Source: CAJUOR01 sp964596105
GTDB lineage: Bacteria; Bacillota_I; Bacilli_A; Erysipelotrichales; Coprobacillaceae
DNA length: 14,966 bases
Direction: 5' to 3'
NCBI GenBank assembly: GCA_964596105.1
Contig: CAZQRT010000031.1
Span: forward strand, 1 to 14,966
Shown: positions 1 through 7,167 of the stretch, piece after piece
Position numbering within the stretch: the stretch's first letter is position 1
Layout: each line of letters opens with the position of its first letter
Notes under the pieces: model-generated
What the model was told of the DNA's origin: nothing
Seen by the model: only the letters and a program-made list of their open reading frames with translations
Database searches by the model: none
Program-made: the position numbers and the translations under genes

Positions 1-390
1 GGACTGTTCTATCGCTGCGGACATCACCATGTAGCTGGCGAAGATGTGGCTCTTCTCAGTCTGGAGAGAGGCAAAGAAATGATTCGTCGTAATGGCGCTG
101 TACTTCTCGGATGGTCTGCTAAAGCAAACAATCTGATTACGACAAAAACAGCCGAGGCTTCTGCCGGTTTGACTGATACTTTCCGGATGCCAGCTGGTGG
201 CGATGCCAGGGTCTACGCGGTATGGGCAGTAGATGCCAACAATAACTCAATTGCGGATTACAATGAGAGTATCTCTAATCAGCAACCTTCGCAACCGGAA
301 CAGTGGATACCTGTACCTCCGGTAAACGATACTCCATTACCTCCGAATTCCTATGTAGTATCACCTGCTACTGGAGAGAAGATTAACTAG
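1..390 (+). CDS. C-terminal fragment of a repeat-containing cell-surface protein (5' end outside window)
   Basis: The reading frame is open from base 1, so the gene begins upstream; the GTG at 46 is only an internal codon. The first ~85 residues resemble the Listeria-Bacteroides (InlB B-type) repeats of Gram-positive adhesins. They contain the pattern GAVLLGWS, then FRMPAGGDARVYAVWA, then VDANNNSIADYNE, which usually closes such a repeat. A Pro/Gln/Asn-rich linker follows (about residues 95-120 of the visible part), as expected for a wall-spanning stalk. It ends in SPATGEKIN and a TAG stop. SPATGE looks like an LPxTG sortase motif whose Leu became Ser (TCA for TTA, one base). The hydrophobic segment and basic tail that should follow are absent in this frame but appear in another frame just downstream. 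The protein was probably wall-anchored in an ancestor; here it is probably a pseudogene end or a sequencing-error case. Ligand unknown. Confidence 0.7.
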   Translation, partial: GLFYRCGHHHVAGEDVALLSLERGKEMIRRNGAVLLGWSAKANNLITTKTAEASAGLTDTFRMPAGGDARVYAVWAVDANNNSIADYNESISNQQPSQPEQWIPVPPVNDTPLPPNSYVVSPATGEKIN

Positions 391-476
391 GCAAGTGATC
401 AGGCTCAACGACTCTATCTCTTGTGGTTGCATTTGGTTTATGCGTCACAGTCCTTCGCAGAGGACATCTGAGATAA
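391..476 (+). pseudogene. Displaced remnant of an LPxTG wall-sorting signal (membrane segment and basic tail)
   Basis: Directly after the TAG at 388-390, the third frame (codons from 399 to the TAA at 474-476) encodes a Ser/Thr-rich lead, the hydrophobic stretch LSLVVAFGLCVTVL and the tail RRGHLR. This is the normal order after an LPxTG motif: a membrane helix and a positively charged cytoplasmic end. Reading it from the upstream gene needs two changes: removal of the stop (TAG could come from TTG, Leu) and one added base near 397. A possible repaired join reads N-L-A-S-G-S-G-S-T-T. The frame has no start codon or ribosome binding site of its own. Confidence 0.6.
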
Positions 477-525
477 TTCGGTAAGAACCTGCTAGCTTTT
501 TCGATAAAATTCAATACACAAAACA

Positions 526-557
526 AACGCTCCTGGCTTTATTGCCGGGGGCGTTTT
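526..557 (+). terminator. Rho-independent terminator after the surface-protein gene
   Basis: A 12-bp stem pairs 526-537 (AACGCTCCTGGC) with 544-555 (GCCGGGGGCGTT) across a 6-base loop. The two imperfect positions are G-U wobbles. The stem runs into TTTT at 554-557. It lies about 80 bases past the sorting-signal remnant, where the surface-protein transcript should end. The stem is also nearly symmetric, so it may act on both strands. Confidence 0.75.
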
Positions 558-704
558 CAATTGGGCCTTAGTAAATAATTGCAGGTTAGGGATATCTTTA
601 AGGTAGCTGTTGACATACTTTAATCAACAGTAATCCTGCAGAAAACTCCATATTCCGGCTGCTTTCAGTTCTCCCATTTTTCCGGTTGAAACCCGCTTTT
701 ACAA
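558..704. other. Intergenic stretch with no recognisable gene
   Basis: Between the terminator and the PAP2 promoter I see no coding frame with a ribosome binding site. TTGACA at 610-615 is a perfect -35 hexamer, but the only -10-like match, TAATCC at 631-636, is poor and only 15 bp away. I do not call a promoter there. Confidence 0.4.
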
Positions 705-733
705 TTGAATAACAGGCCGCTTTCTGCTATCAT
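705..733 (+). promoter_or_regulatory. Sigma-A-type promoter of the PAP2-parA-parB-purC operon
   Basis: TTGAAT at 705-710 and TATCAT at 728-733 are separated by exactly 17 bp and each differs little from the housekeeping consensus. Transcription should begin near 740, giving a leader of about 54 bases to the ATG at 794. It is the only convincing promoter ahead of the tightly packed genes that follow. Confidence 0.6.
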
Positions 734-793
734 AGGAATGGCTTCAATCGATCAGTGGACGGCACTGTTTTTTTTATCCATGAGGTTGATAAT

Positions 794-1294
794 ATGGAAA
801 TAGAATGGTTGTTATGGATTCAGGAGCATTTGAGTCATCCGGTTCTGGATGTGATTATGAAGGTGATCACCAATCTGGGAAGCTTTGCTTTCATCTGGGT
901 GGTGATCATGCTTTTGATCTGGCGCAAGGACAAAAATAATGCCCTGACGTTATTTTTCGCTTTGGCTTTATCGCTTCTTTTCAGTAACTTTATCATCAAG
1001 AATATCTTTCGGAGAAAACGGCCGTTTACCGTGTATCCGCACGTGTCTTTGAAGATTCCCGCGCCGCGGGATTACTCTTTTCCCTCCGGGCATACTTCGG
1101 CATCCTTCGCGGCGGCCTTTGTCATCGGAAACCGTTATCCCAAATACCGTATTCCGGTCTATGTGCTGGCTTTGCTCATCGCTTTTTCCCGGCTTTATTT
1201 CTTTGTTCACTATCCCAGCGATGTCGCGGTCGGCGCTCTGATCGGATGCGTCTGCGGTTATACCGCCTGTCTGTTTAAACCAAAGGAGGCCTGA
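794..1294 (+). CDS. PAP2-family membrane phosphatase
   Basis: A 166-residue integral membrane phosphatase of the PAP2 superfamily. Such enzymes remove phosphate from lipid phosphates such as phosphatidic acid or undecaprenyl diphosphate at the outer membrane face; the substrate here cannot be told. The three family motifs are complete: K69-x6-R76-P77, P97-S-G-H100, and S132-R133-x5-H139-x3-D143. R133, H139 and D143 with H100 form the expected phosphohistidine active site. About five hydrophobic helices are visible (near residues 25-43, 50-68, 102-112, 121-136, 143-160). I choose the ATG at 794, because GAGGT at 782-786 is correctly spaced; an in-frame GTG at 755 lacks a ribosome binding site. 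The 3' end carries the AAAGGAGG of parA, and the gap to parA is 4 bases, so the two are translationally linked. Undecaprenyl recycling is a possibility, not shown. Confidence 0.88.
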   Translation: MEIEWLLWIQEHLSHPVLDVIMKVITNLGSFAFIWVVIMLLIWRKDKNNALTLFFALALSLLFSNFIIKNIFRRKRPFTVYPHVSLKIPAPRDYSFPSGHTSASFAAAFVIGNRYPKYRIPVYVLALLIAFSRLYFFVHYPSDVAVGALIGCVCGYTACLFKPKEA

Positions 1295-1298
1295 GTTC

Positions 1299-2066
1299 AT
1301 GGGCAAAATCATCGCCGTAACCAACCAGAAAGGCGGAGTCGGCAAGACGACCACCAGCGTGAACCTCGCCAGCGCCCTGGCTTATCTGGGCCGGCAAGTG
1401 CTGCTTGTCGATATCGATCCCCAGGCCAACGCGACCCAGGGCATCGGGGTTGACAGGCTTGCCATGACCGGCTCCATCTATGAAGTCATCATGCAGGAAA
1501 GAAGCATCAGCGATGTGCTTTTACCGACCAGCGTTCCCAACCTTCATGTCGTGCCCTCCAAAATCGATCTGGCCGGAGCGGATCTGGAACTGGCGGAAGT
1601 CAGAGTCGGCCGGGAAAAAAGACTGAAAGTTCAGCTGGATTCTATCGCCGATCAGTACGATTTCATCATCATCGACTGCCCGCCTTCTCTGGGGCTTTTA
1701 AATACCAACGCCTTAACCGCGGCCCACACCGTCATTATTCCCGTGCAGTGCGAATACTACGCCCTGGAAGGCTTAACCCAGCTGTTAAGCACCATCCGCC
1801 TGACCCAGAGAGTCTTTAATCCGCGCCTGTCGATTGAAGGGGTGCTTTTGACCATGCTTGATCAGCGCACCAATTTAGGCGTCGAGGTCAGTCAGGAAGT
1901 CCGGAAATATTTTAAAGAAAAAGTTTACCGCACCTTTATTCCCCGCAACATCAAATTAAGCGAAGCCCCTTCGGCGGGCATGTGCATCTTTGACTACGAC
2001 CGCCGTTCGGAAGGTGCCAAGGCATACGCGGCCCTGGCGAAGGAAGTGATTGAACACAATGCCTAA
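1299..2066 (+). CDS. parA: Chromosome-partitioning ATPase ParA (Soj)
   Basis: A 255-residue Walker-type cytoskeletal ATPase of the ParA/Soj family. ATP-bound dimers coat DNA non-specifically and are released by ParB, which moves and separates origin regions; Soj also acts on DnaA in Bacillus. The deviant Walker A is at 11-18 (KGGVGKTT, with the signature Lys11), the switch I region is VDIDPQAN at about 38-45, and Walker B is IIIDCPPS at about 124-131 with D127. The length fits chromosomal Soj, with no N-terminal HTH of the plasmid type Ia kind. AAAGGAGG at 1282-1289 lies 9 bases before the ATG, inside the end of the PAP2 gene. The 3' end overlaps parB by 8 bases. Pairing with a chromosomal-type ParB argues for a chromosomal role. 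Confidence 0.95.
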   Translation: MGKIIAVTNQKGGVGKTTTSVNLASALAYLGRQVLLVDIDPQANATQGIGVDRLAMTGSIYEVIMQERSISDVLLPTSVPNLHVVPSKIDLAGADLELAEVRVGREKRLKVQLDSIADQYDFIIIDCPPSLGLLNTNALTAAHTVIIPVQCEYYALEGLTQLLSTIRLTQRVFNPRLSIEGVLLTMLDQRTNLGVEVSQEVRKYFKEKVYRTFIPRNIKLSEAPSAGMCIFDYDRRSEGAKAYAALAKEVIEHNA

Positions 2067-2913
2067 AAAAAGGCTGGGCAGAGGGCTCAATGAAATGTTT
2101 GGCGGCGACCTGGAAAATCTCATCGAGGATATTCAAAACAATCCCCAGTCCAGTATCACCCAGATCCCCCTGGCCCAGATTCGTCCCAATCCCTATCAGC
2201 CGCGCCGGGTTTTTGATGAGGAATCCTTAAAGGAGTTAAGCCAGTCGATTGCCGCCCACGGCGTTTTTACCCCCGTGCTTCTAAAAGAGAGCCTCAGCGG
2301 CTATGAGATCGTCGCCGGGGAAAGACGAGTGCGCGCCGCTAAAATGGCCGGACTTACCGAAATTCCCGCGATTCTCGTATCCTTCAGCGATGACGAGATG
2401 ATGGAAATCGCCCTGCTGGAAAACATTCAGCGCGAAGACCTCAACGCCATTGAGGAAGCCCGCGCCTATCAGACTTTGATGGACCAGCTGGGCTTGACCC
2501 AGGAGGAGCTGGCCAGCCGCCTCGGCAAATCCCGGGCCCACATCGCCAATACCCTGAGATTACTAAAACTGCCCTCAAAACTGCAGGAGGCCGTCTTAGA
2601 CAACCGCTTAAGCATGGGCCATGTCCGGCCTTTGATCACCTTAAGCGAAAAAGACGCCCTGGAAATCGGGGAGAAAGCCATCAATAATCATTTATCGGTG
2701 CGCGATGTCGAGAAGCTGGCGCAAAACCTCTCAACAAAGAAAAAATCAGCTCCTCCTTCTGTGGATGAGCACTATAGCTACGCGGAAAAACTCTTAAGAG
2801 ACAAATACCGCACCAGTGTTAAAATTCATGATAAAAAAATCGTCTTGAGCTTTACCGACGACGATGATTTAAACCGCCTTCTGGAGCTGTTTGATGTCCT
2901 GGAAGATGTATAG
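2059..2913 (+). CDS. parB: Chromosome-partitioning protein ParB (Spo0J)
   Basis: A 284-residue ParB/Spo0J protein: binds parS, loads as a CTP-dependent sliding clamp, recruits SMC and stimulates ParA. In order: a basic N-terminus with LGRGL (5-10), the usual ParA-activating peptide; an N-terminal CTPase domain with PNPYQPRR (43-50) and GERRVRA (87-93), the CTP-contacting box; ENIQREDLN (121-129); a helix-turn-helix at about 146-169 (LTQEELASRLGKSRAHIANTL); LSMGHVRPL (184-192); and a C-terminal dimerisation region at about 240-284. I prefer the ATG at 2059 (MPKKRLGRG), typical of the family. An in-frame TTG at 2050 would add three residues and has AAGGA a few bases upstream, so it is not excluded. 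It overlaps the parA stop and carries purC's ribosome binding site at its own stop codon. Confidence 0.95.
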   Translation: MPKKRLGRGLNEMFGGDLENLIEDIQNNPQSSITQIPLAQIRPNPYQPRRVFDEESLKELSQSIAAHGVFTPVLLKESLSGYEIVAGERRVRAAKMAGLTEIPAILVSFSDDEMMEIALLENIQREDLNAIEEARAYQTLMDQLGLTQEELASRLGKSRAHIANTLRLLKLPSKLQEAVLDNRLSMGHVRPLITLSEKDALEIGEKAINNHLSVRDVEKLAQNLSTKKKSAPPSVDEHYSYAEKLLRDKYRTSVKIHDKKIVLSFTDDDDLNRLLELFDVLEDV

Positions 2914-2925
2914 GAGGAAGACACA

Positions 2926-3768
2926 ATGGAAAAAATAATCAGCGGCAAAGTCCGCGATGTCTACGCGATTGATGAGTCTAAACTGGTGATTGTCACCACC
3001 GACAAGATCTCAGCCTTTGACGTCATCATGCCCACCCCGGTACCCGGCAAAGGCAAAGTATTAAATCAGGTCGCCAACTTCTGGTTTGACTACACGAAAG
3101 ACCTCGTGAAAAACCATCTCATCACCACAAATTTAAAGGACATGCCGGAATTCTTTCAAAGTGACGAGTATGAAGACCGCACCATCATGGTTAAGCGCCT
3201 GAAGATGATCCCTTATGAAATCATCGTGCGCGGCTACATCTTTGGCAGCATGTGGAAAAGCTATGAGGCTGGCGAAGACTTCTGCGGACATCCTTTCACC
3301 CGTACCTACCAGCAGGCCGAAAAGCTCGACAAGCCGATTTTGACCCCTTCCACCAAGAGTAAAACAGGCCATGACATCAATGTCTCCTTTGCCGATATGG
3401 CTTCTGATATCGGGGCTGATTTATCAAATCAGATTGAAAAAATAAGTCTCGCGATCTACGAGCGCTGCGCTGATTACGCCCTTTCGAAAGGAATCATCAT
3501 CGCCGATACCAAATTTGAGTTCGGCCTTGATGAAAATGGTGAGCTGGTGTTAGCTGATGAAGTTTTAACGCCGGATTCCAGCCGCTTCTGGGACGCTTCC
3601 AGGTATCAGACCGGCACCTCCCCGGAAAGCTTCGACAAGCAGTTCTTGCGGGACTGGCTGATCGCCAATCATCTTGACGGGGTATCTCCGGCTCCGGAAA
3701 TTCCCGCTGAGATCATCGCCAAAACCAGTGAAAAATATGCTCAGTGTTTAAAGATGCTGACCGCGTAA
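2926..3768 (+). CDS. purC: Phosphoribosylaminoimidazole-succinocarboxamide (SAICAR) synthase PurC
   Basis: A 280-residue cytosolic enzyme that joins CAIR and aspartate using ATP to make SAICAR in purine synthesis. Both family signatures are visible: IPYEIIVRGYIFGS at about 95-108 and IADTKFEFG at about 192-200. Other conserved stretches are GKVRDVY (7-13), KISAFDVIMPTP (27-38), KPILTPSTKSKTGHD (136-150) and DEVLTPDSSRFW (211-222). The sequence is the longer, yeast Ade1-like type, unlike the ~235-240-residue Bacillus PurC. TAGGAGGAAG at 2911-2920 combines the parB stop with the ribosome binding site, so purC is translated from the same transcript. No other pur gene is nearby and no purine riboswitch precedes it. 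A terminator starts at its stop codon. Confidence 0.95.
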   Translation: MEKIISGKVRDVYAIDESKLVIVTTDKISAFDVIMPTPVPGKGKVLNQVANFWFDYTKDLVKNHLITTNLKDMPEFFQSDEYEDRTIMVKRLKMIPYEIIVRGYIFGSMWKSYEAGEDFCGHPFTRTYQQAEKLDKPILTPSTKSKTGHDINVSFADMASDIGADLSNQIEKISLAIYERCADYALSKGIIIADTKFEFGLDENGELVLADEVLTPDSSRFWDASRYQTGTSPESFDKQFLRDWLIANHLDGVSPAPEIPAEIIAKTSEKYAQCLKMLTA

Positions 3769-3789
3769 AAGCCCTTTAGGGGCTTTTTT
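3767..3789 (+). terminator. Rho-independent terminator after purC
   Basis: AAAAGCCC (3767-3774) pairs with GGGCTTTT (3780-3787) over a 5-base loop and continues into further T. The stem begins within the purC TAA. It ends only about 16 bases before the next start codon, so the following gene relies on read-through or on a promoter inside purC; I see no consensus one there. Confidence 0.75.
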
Positions 3790-3805
3790 AAGAAGGTGAA
3801 AAAAC

Positions 3806-4570
3806 ATGGACCGCATGAAAGAAATCGGCGACACCATCGCTTATGCCGGGGAAATCATGCTGGAGAGCGGCTCGGAAATCTACCGCGCCGAACAGACCAT
3901 GGAGCGCATGGCCCGCTCTCTGCACATCGCCGAAGTGGATATTTTTACCCTGCCGTCATGCATTTATCTGACCCTGCGCGACGGGGATGACAGTTATACG
4001 CGCGTCAAAAGAGCGTATCCCAAAAGCTGTGATCTCGCCCGCATCTCCGCCATCAATCAGTTATCGCGGGATATGGAAAGCGGCGAGATTTCTTTGGACT
4101 ATTGTCAAAAGCGCCTGCGTGAGATCGCCTGCCAGCCGCGCCTGGCGCGCTGGAAAACCGCTTTGCTTATGGCTTTGGCCTGCGCGGTATTTGCCGTCAT
4201 GCTCAAGCAGGGCTCCCTCAAGGATTTTCTGTGCACCTTTTTCATTAGCTGGCTCGCCTATTTTGTCCTTGACCGCTTAAATTCCCGCAACCTCCATATT
4301 TTATTAAAGAATATTATCATCACCATGCTCGTGACGTTTTTAACCGTGTTATGCGTGCGTGTCGGGCTCGGGGAGCATCAGGACGCCATCATTGTCGGCA
4401 ACATCATGCTGATGGTGCCCGGCGTCGCTTTAACAAACGCCGTGCGCGATACCTTGAACGGGGATATCCTGTCAGGCACCATCCGCATCTTAGAGGCGGT
4501 CACGATCGCGATCGGGATCACGATCGGCGCCGGGGTAGTCTTGTATGTGGCGGGGATGGCGGGCTTATGA
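3806..4570 (+). CDS. Threonine/serine exporter, large half (ThrE N-terminal / YjjP type)
   Basis: A 254-residue inner-membrane protein of the ThrE superfamily (DUF1212, YjjP-like); members export threonine and serine, although the YjjP/YjjB pair of E. coli is linked to succinate export. A soluble N-terminal part (1-113) carries the family pattern GEIMLESGSEIYRAEQTMERM-like at 15-35. Hydrophobic helices lie at about 116-134, 141-157, 167-186, 194-212 and 229-250. MLMVPGVALTNAVRDTLNGD at 201-220 is the characteristic loop. GAAGGTGA at 3792-3799 lies 6 bases before the ATG. The stop overlaps the start of the next gene (ATGA), as expected for two subunits of one transporter. The specificity is inferred from the family only. 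Confidence 0.87.
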   Translation: MDRMKEIGDTIAYAGEIMLESGSEIYRAEQTMERMARSLHIAEVDIFTLPSCIYLTLRDGDDSYTRVKRAYPKSCDLARISAINQLSRDMESGEISLDYCQKRLREIACQPRLARWKTALLMALACAVFAVMLKQGSLKDFLCTFFISWLAYFVLDRLNSRNLHILLKNIIITMLVTFLTVLCVRVGLGEHQDAIIVGNIMLMVPGVALTNAVRDTLNGDILSGTIRILEAVTIAIGITIGAGVVLYVAGMAGL

Positions 4571-4989
4571 TCATTCAGTTTATCTGCGGGTTTCTCTCCT
4601 GCGTCGGCTTCGCCTTTTTCTTCAACGCCCCGAAACGCTCCATTTTATTATCCGCCATCGCCGGGGGACTGGGCTGGGTGTGCTATGAGGAGCTGGTCCA
4701 GGTTTTCGCCTGGGATGAGGTCATCGCCACCCTGGCGGCGACGGTCCTTTTAGGCACGCTTTGTGAGATCTTCTGCCGCATTCAGAAAGACGCGGTGACC
4801 ATCTATATCATTCCCGCGATCCTGCCGCTGGTGCCCGGGGCCGGTTTGTATCAGACCCTGACCGCCTATCTGGCCGGGCAGTGGAGTCTTGTCCTGTCTT
4901 ATGGTCTGACTACTTTAGGCTGCGCCATCAGCATCGCCATCGGCATCCTCATCGTCTCGACAGTATCCACATATTTATGGCACTCGTGA
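4567..4989 (+). CDS. Threonine/serine exporter, small half (ThrE C-terminal / YjjB type)
   Basis: A 140-residue, almost wholly hydrophobic protein, matching the DUF3815/YjjB domain that forms the second half of single-chain ThrE. About four helices are visible (near 3-19, 26-45, 52-70, 76-95, 107-135, the last probably two). IIPAILPLVPGAGLYQTL at 81-98 mirrors the VPGVALTNAV loop of the partner, consistent with an ancient duplication. The ATG at 4567 shares bases with the upstream TGA, so translation is coupled. A longer frame upstream is only the shadow of the previous gene. Both halves are presumably needed for transport. Confidence 0.85.
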   Translation: MIIQFICGFLSCVGFAFFFNAPKRSILLSAIAGGLGWVCYEELVQVFAWDEVIATLAATVLLGTLCEIFCRIQKDAVTIYIIPAILPLVPGAGLYQTLTAYLAGQWSLVLSYGLTTLGCAISIAIGILIVSTVSTYLWHS

Positions 4990-5000
4990 ACAAAAAAGGG

Positions 5001-5027
5001 TATAATGGGGATCAAGGGGGAAAAGGA
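5001..5027 (+). promoter_or_regulatory. Probable promoter -10 box and ribosome binding site of glnN
   Basis: A perfect TATAAT stands at 5001-5006, 23 bases before the glnN ATG. The -35 position holds only TGGCAC (4978-4983), a poor match, so activation by a regulator or dependence on upstream transcription is possible. AAGGGGG (5014-5020) and AAAAGGA (5021-5027) supply the ribosome binding site. No GlnR/TnrA-type inverted repeat was recognised. Confidence 0.45.
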
Positions 5028-5029
5028 CC

Positions 5030-7123
5030 ATGGATACGAAATTAACGGATTTATACGCCAGCATGACGTTTACCGACGACGTCATGAAAGAGCGCATCCC
5101 GAATTCCACCTACAAGGCTTTTCATGAGATGATGGACCGCCAGGAGGCTTTAAGCCGCGAGGTCGCGACCGTCATCGCCAATGCCATGAAAGTCTGGGCG
5201 GTGGAAAAAGGCGCGACGCACTTCGTGCACTGGTTTACGCCTTTAAACGGCAATACCGCCGGCAAGCATGACGCTTTTCTGGAACCGGTGGACGACGGTC
5301 ACGCGATTCTCGAATTCAGCGGCAAGTCTTTAAGAAAAGGCGAACCGGACGCTTCCAGTTTTCCCAGCGGCGGCTTAAGGGCCACTTTTGAAGCCCGCGG
5401 CTACACTGCCTGGGACTGCACTTCACCCGCTTTTGTCTATCAGAATACGTTATATATTCCGACCTTGTTCTGCTCTTATACCGGCGAGGCGCTCGATAAA
5501 AAAACCCCGCTGTTACGCTCGGGGGACGTCTTAAGCAAGGAAGCGACCCGGCTTTGTCACCTTTTAGGTCTAGAAGATGTGAAACGGGTGACAGCCAAAG
5601 TCGGGGCGGAGCAGGAATATTTTTTAGTGGACCGCAAATATTATGAACAGCGCCTCGATTTGCGCCTGACCGGGCACACGTTGTTTGGGGCGAAGCCGCC
5701 GAAGGGCCAGGAGCTCGATGATCATTATTTCGGCCAGATCCAAAGGCGCGTCGCGGCTTTTATGGAAGAGCTGGACGGGGAACTTTGGAAGCGCGGCATT
5801 CCCAGCAAGACCCGTCACAATGAAGTGGCCCCTGCCCAGCATGAGATCGCCTGCGTGTTCCGCGATGTCAACCTGACCGCGGACAACAACCATCTCATGA
5901 TGGAAATGATGCAGCGCATCGCGAAAAATCATGATTTGATCTGCTTGCTGCATGAGAAACCTTTCGCCGGCGTCAACGGCTCGGGCAAGCACAACAACTG
6001 GTCGGTCGTGACTGATACCGGCGTCAACCTCTTTAATCCCGGCCCTGACCCCATTCACAATCTGCCGTTTTTAGCGGCTTTCTCGTGTGTGATCAAAGCG
6101 GTTGACGATTATGCCGACATGCTCATGATGAGCGTGTCCTCGGCGGGCAACGATGAGCGTTTAGGCGGCCATGAAGCCCCGCCTTCCATCATGAGTGTCT
6201 TTATCGGCGAGGAGCTGATGGCGACGGTCAATGATCTTGTCGACGGGGTCAAGCAGGACAGCCATCATGACGAGCGCTTTAACACCGGGGTTTCGGTCAT
6301 CCCGACGTTCTCGAAAGACAAGACCGACCGCAACCGCACCAGCCCGTTCGCTTTTACCGGCAACAAGTTTGAGTTTCGCGCGGTGGGATCCTCACAGTCG
6401 ATCTCGGGTCCGAACACGATTTTAAATACCATCCTGGCTGATGCCATGAAAACCATGGCTGATACGATTGAACAAAGTCCGCTGCCGCGTGAGGAGGCTA
6501 TTCTCGCCTGTGTCAAAGACTTCCTGCGCGACCACCGCCGTATTATCTTCAACGGTGACGGCTATTCCAAAGAATGGCAGGAAGAAGCGAAACGGCGCGG
6601 GCTGTTTGACGCCCGGGATACCGTGGAGTCCGCCGCGGTATTGAAGAATCCGGAAAAGACGAGAATCTTCTCCGAGCTCGGCGTCTATTCAAAAAGCGAG
6701 CTGGAAAGCCGTTATGATATCCTTTTAAACAATTACAACAGCACCTTGCAGGTGGAAGCGCAGACGGCTTTGAAGATGGTGAAGACGATGATCTATCCGG
6801 CCGGGCTGGCTTACCTGGGGGCGATTAGTCAGGATGTGGCCAGTGCCAGGGCGGCCGGGGTCGAAGCCGGTTTTCTGATAAAGGATGTTCAGGCCATCAG
6901 CAATATCCTTAGCGGCATCCGTCAGAAGGTTTCCGCTTTGGAGCAGGCGGTCGCTTTAGCGAAGGCAGCGCGCGCGGATATTTATGAAACGAGCTGCATC
7001 TGGCGTGACCAGGTGCGCGGCGGCATCCGGGATTTACGGGTCAGCGTGGATCTTCTGGAGGAGAATATCGACGCCAAATACTGGCCGCTGCCGACTTATA
7101 CCGATTTGATGTTTGGAATCTGA
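5030..7123 (+). CDS. glnN: Glutamine synthetase type III
   Basis: A 697-residue glutamine synthetase of the large GSIII class (normally ~690-730 residues, dodecameric), which makes glutamine from glutamate, ammonia and ATP in the cytosol. Recognisable in order: FPSGGLRATFEARGYTAWD at about 111-129, the metal-binding GAEQEYF at 192-198, HNEVAPAQHE at 263-272, the nucleotide-binding GSGKHNNWS at 317-325, then NDERLGGHEAPPS, and later DRNRTSPFAFTGNKFEFRAVGSS with the class-typical Arg and Glu residues. The end contains the GSIII-typical WPLPTYTDLMF. The ATG is placed by AAAAGGA just upstream. It lies 40 bases after the exporter gene and has its own TATAAT box, so nitrogen supply may set its expression separately. 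There is no glnA or glnR nearby. Identification is firm; regulation is not. Confidence 0.96.
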   Translation: MDTKLTDLYASMTFTDDVMKERIPNSTYKAFHEMMDRQEALSREVATVIANAMKVWAVEKGATHFVHWFTPLNGNTAGKHDAFLEPVDDGHAILEFSGKSLRKGEPDASSFPSGGLRATFEARGYTAWDCTSPAFVYQNTLYIPTLFCSYTGEALDKKTPLLRSGDVLSKEATRLCHLLGLEDVKRVTAKVGAEQEYFLVDRKYYEQRLDLRLTGHTLFGAKPPKGQELDDHYFGQIQRRVAAFMEELDGELWKRGIPSKTRHNEVAPAQHEIACVFRDVNLTADNNHLMMEMMQRIAKNHDLICLLHEKPFAGVNGSGKHNNWSVVTDTGVNLFNPGPDPIHNLPFLAAFSCVIKAVDDYADMLMMSVSSAGNDERLGGHEAPPSIMSVFIGEELMATVNDLVDGVKQDSHHDERFNTGVSVIPTFSKDKTDRNRTSPFAFTGNKFEFRAVGSSQSISGPNTILNTILADAMKTMADTIEQSPLPREEAILACVKDFLRDHRRIIFNGDGYSKEWQEEAKRRGLFDARDTVESAAVLKNPEKTRIFSELGVYSKSELESRYDILLNNYNSTLQVEAQTALKMVKTMIYPAGLAYLGAISQDVASARAAGVEAGFLIKDVQAISNILSGIRQKVSALEQAVALAKAARADIYETSCIWRDQVRGGIRDLRVSVDLLEENIDAKYWPLPTYTDLMFGI

Positions 7124-7167
7124 AATCTTTAAACTTTTATTGATGAGCCGTGCGGAGGTGACCGGGG

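Noticed and set aside
610..636. Promoter with perfect TTGACA
   Set aside because: The only -10-like hexamer (TAATCC) is weak and 15 bp away, while a better promoter lies at 705-733.
755..793. GTG start 13 codons upstream for the PAP2 gene
   Set aside because: It lacks a ribosome binding site, whereas the ATG at 794 has GAGGT at good spacing and gives the usual N-terminus.
1024..1040. CACGTG core at 1040-1045 region, possible parS inside the PAP2 gene
   Set aside because: The flanks (ATCCG on the left, TCTTT on the right) do not form the TGTTT/AAACA arms of parS; it is explained by PAP2 codons.
4351..4566. Upstream extension of the small exporter subunit
   Set aside because: The Arg/His-rich translation is a shadow of the large-subunit gene; the ATGA overlap at 4567 gives a normal hydrophobic start.
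5624..6058. 144-codon minus-strand frame
   Set aside because: It lies wholly antisense to the conserved glnN catalytic region.
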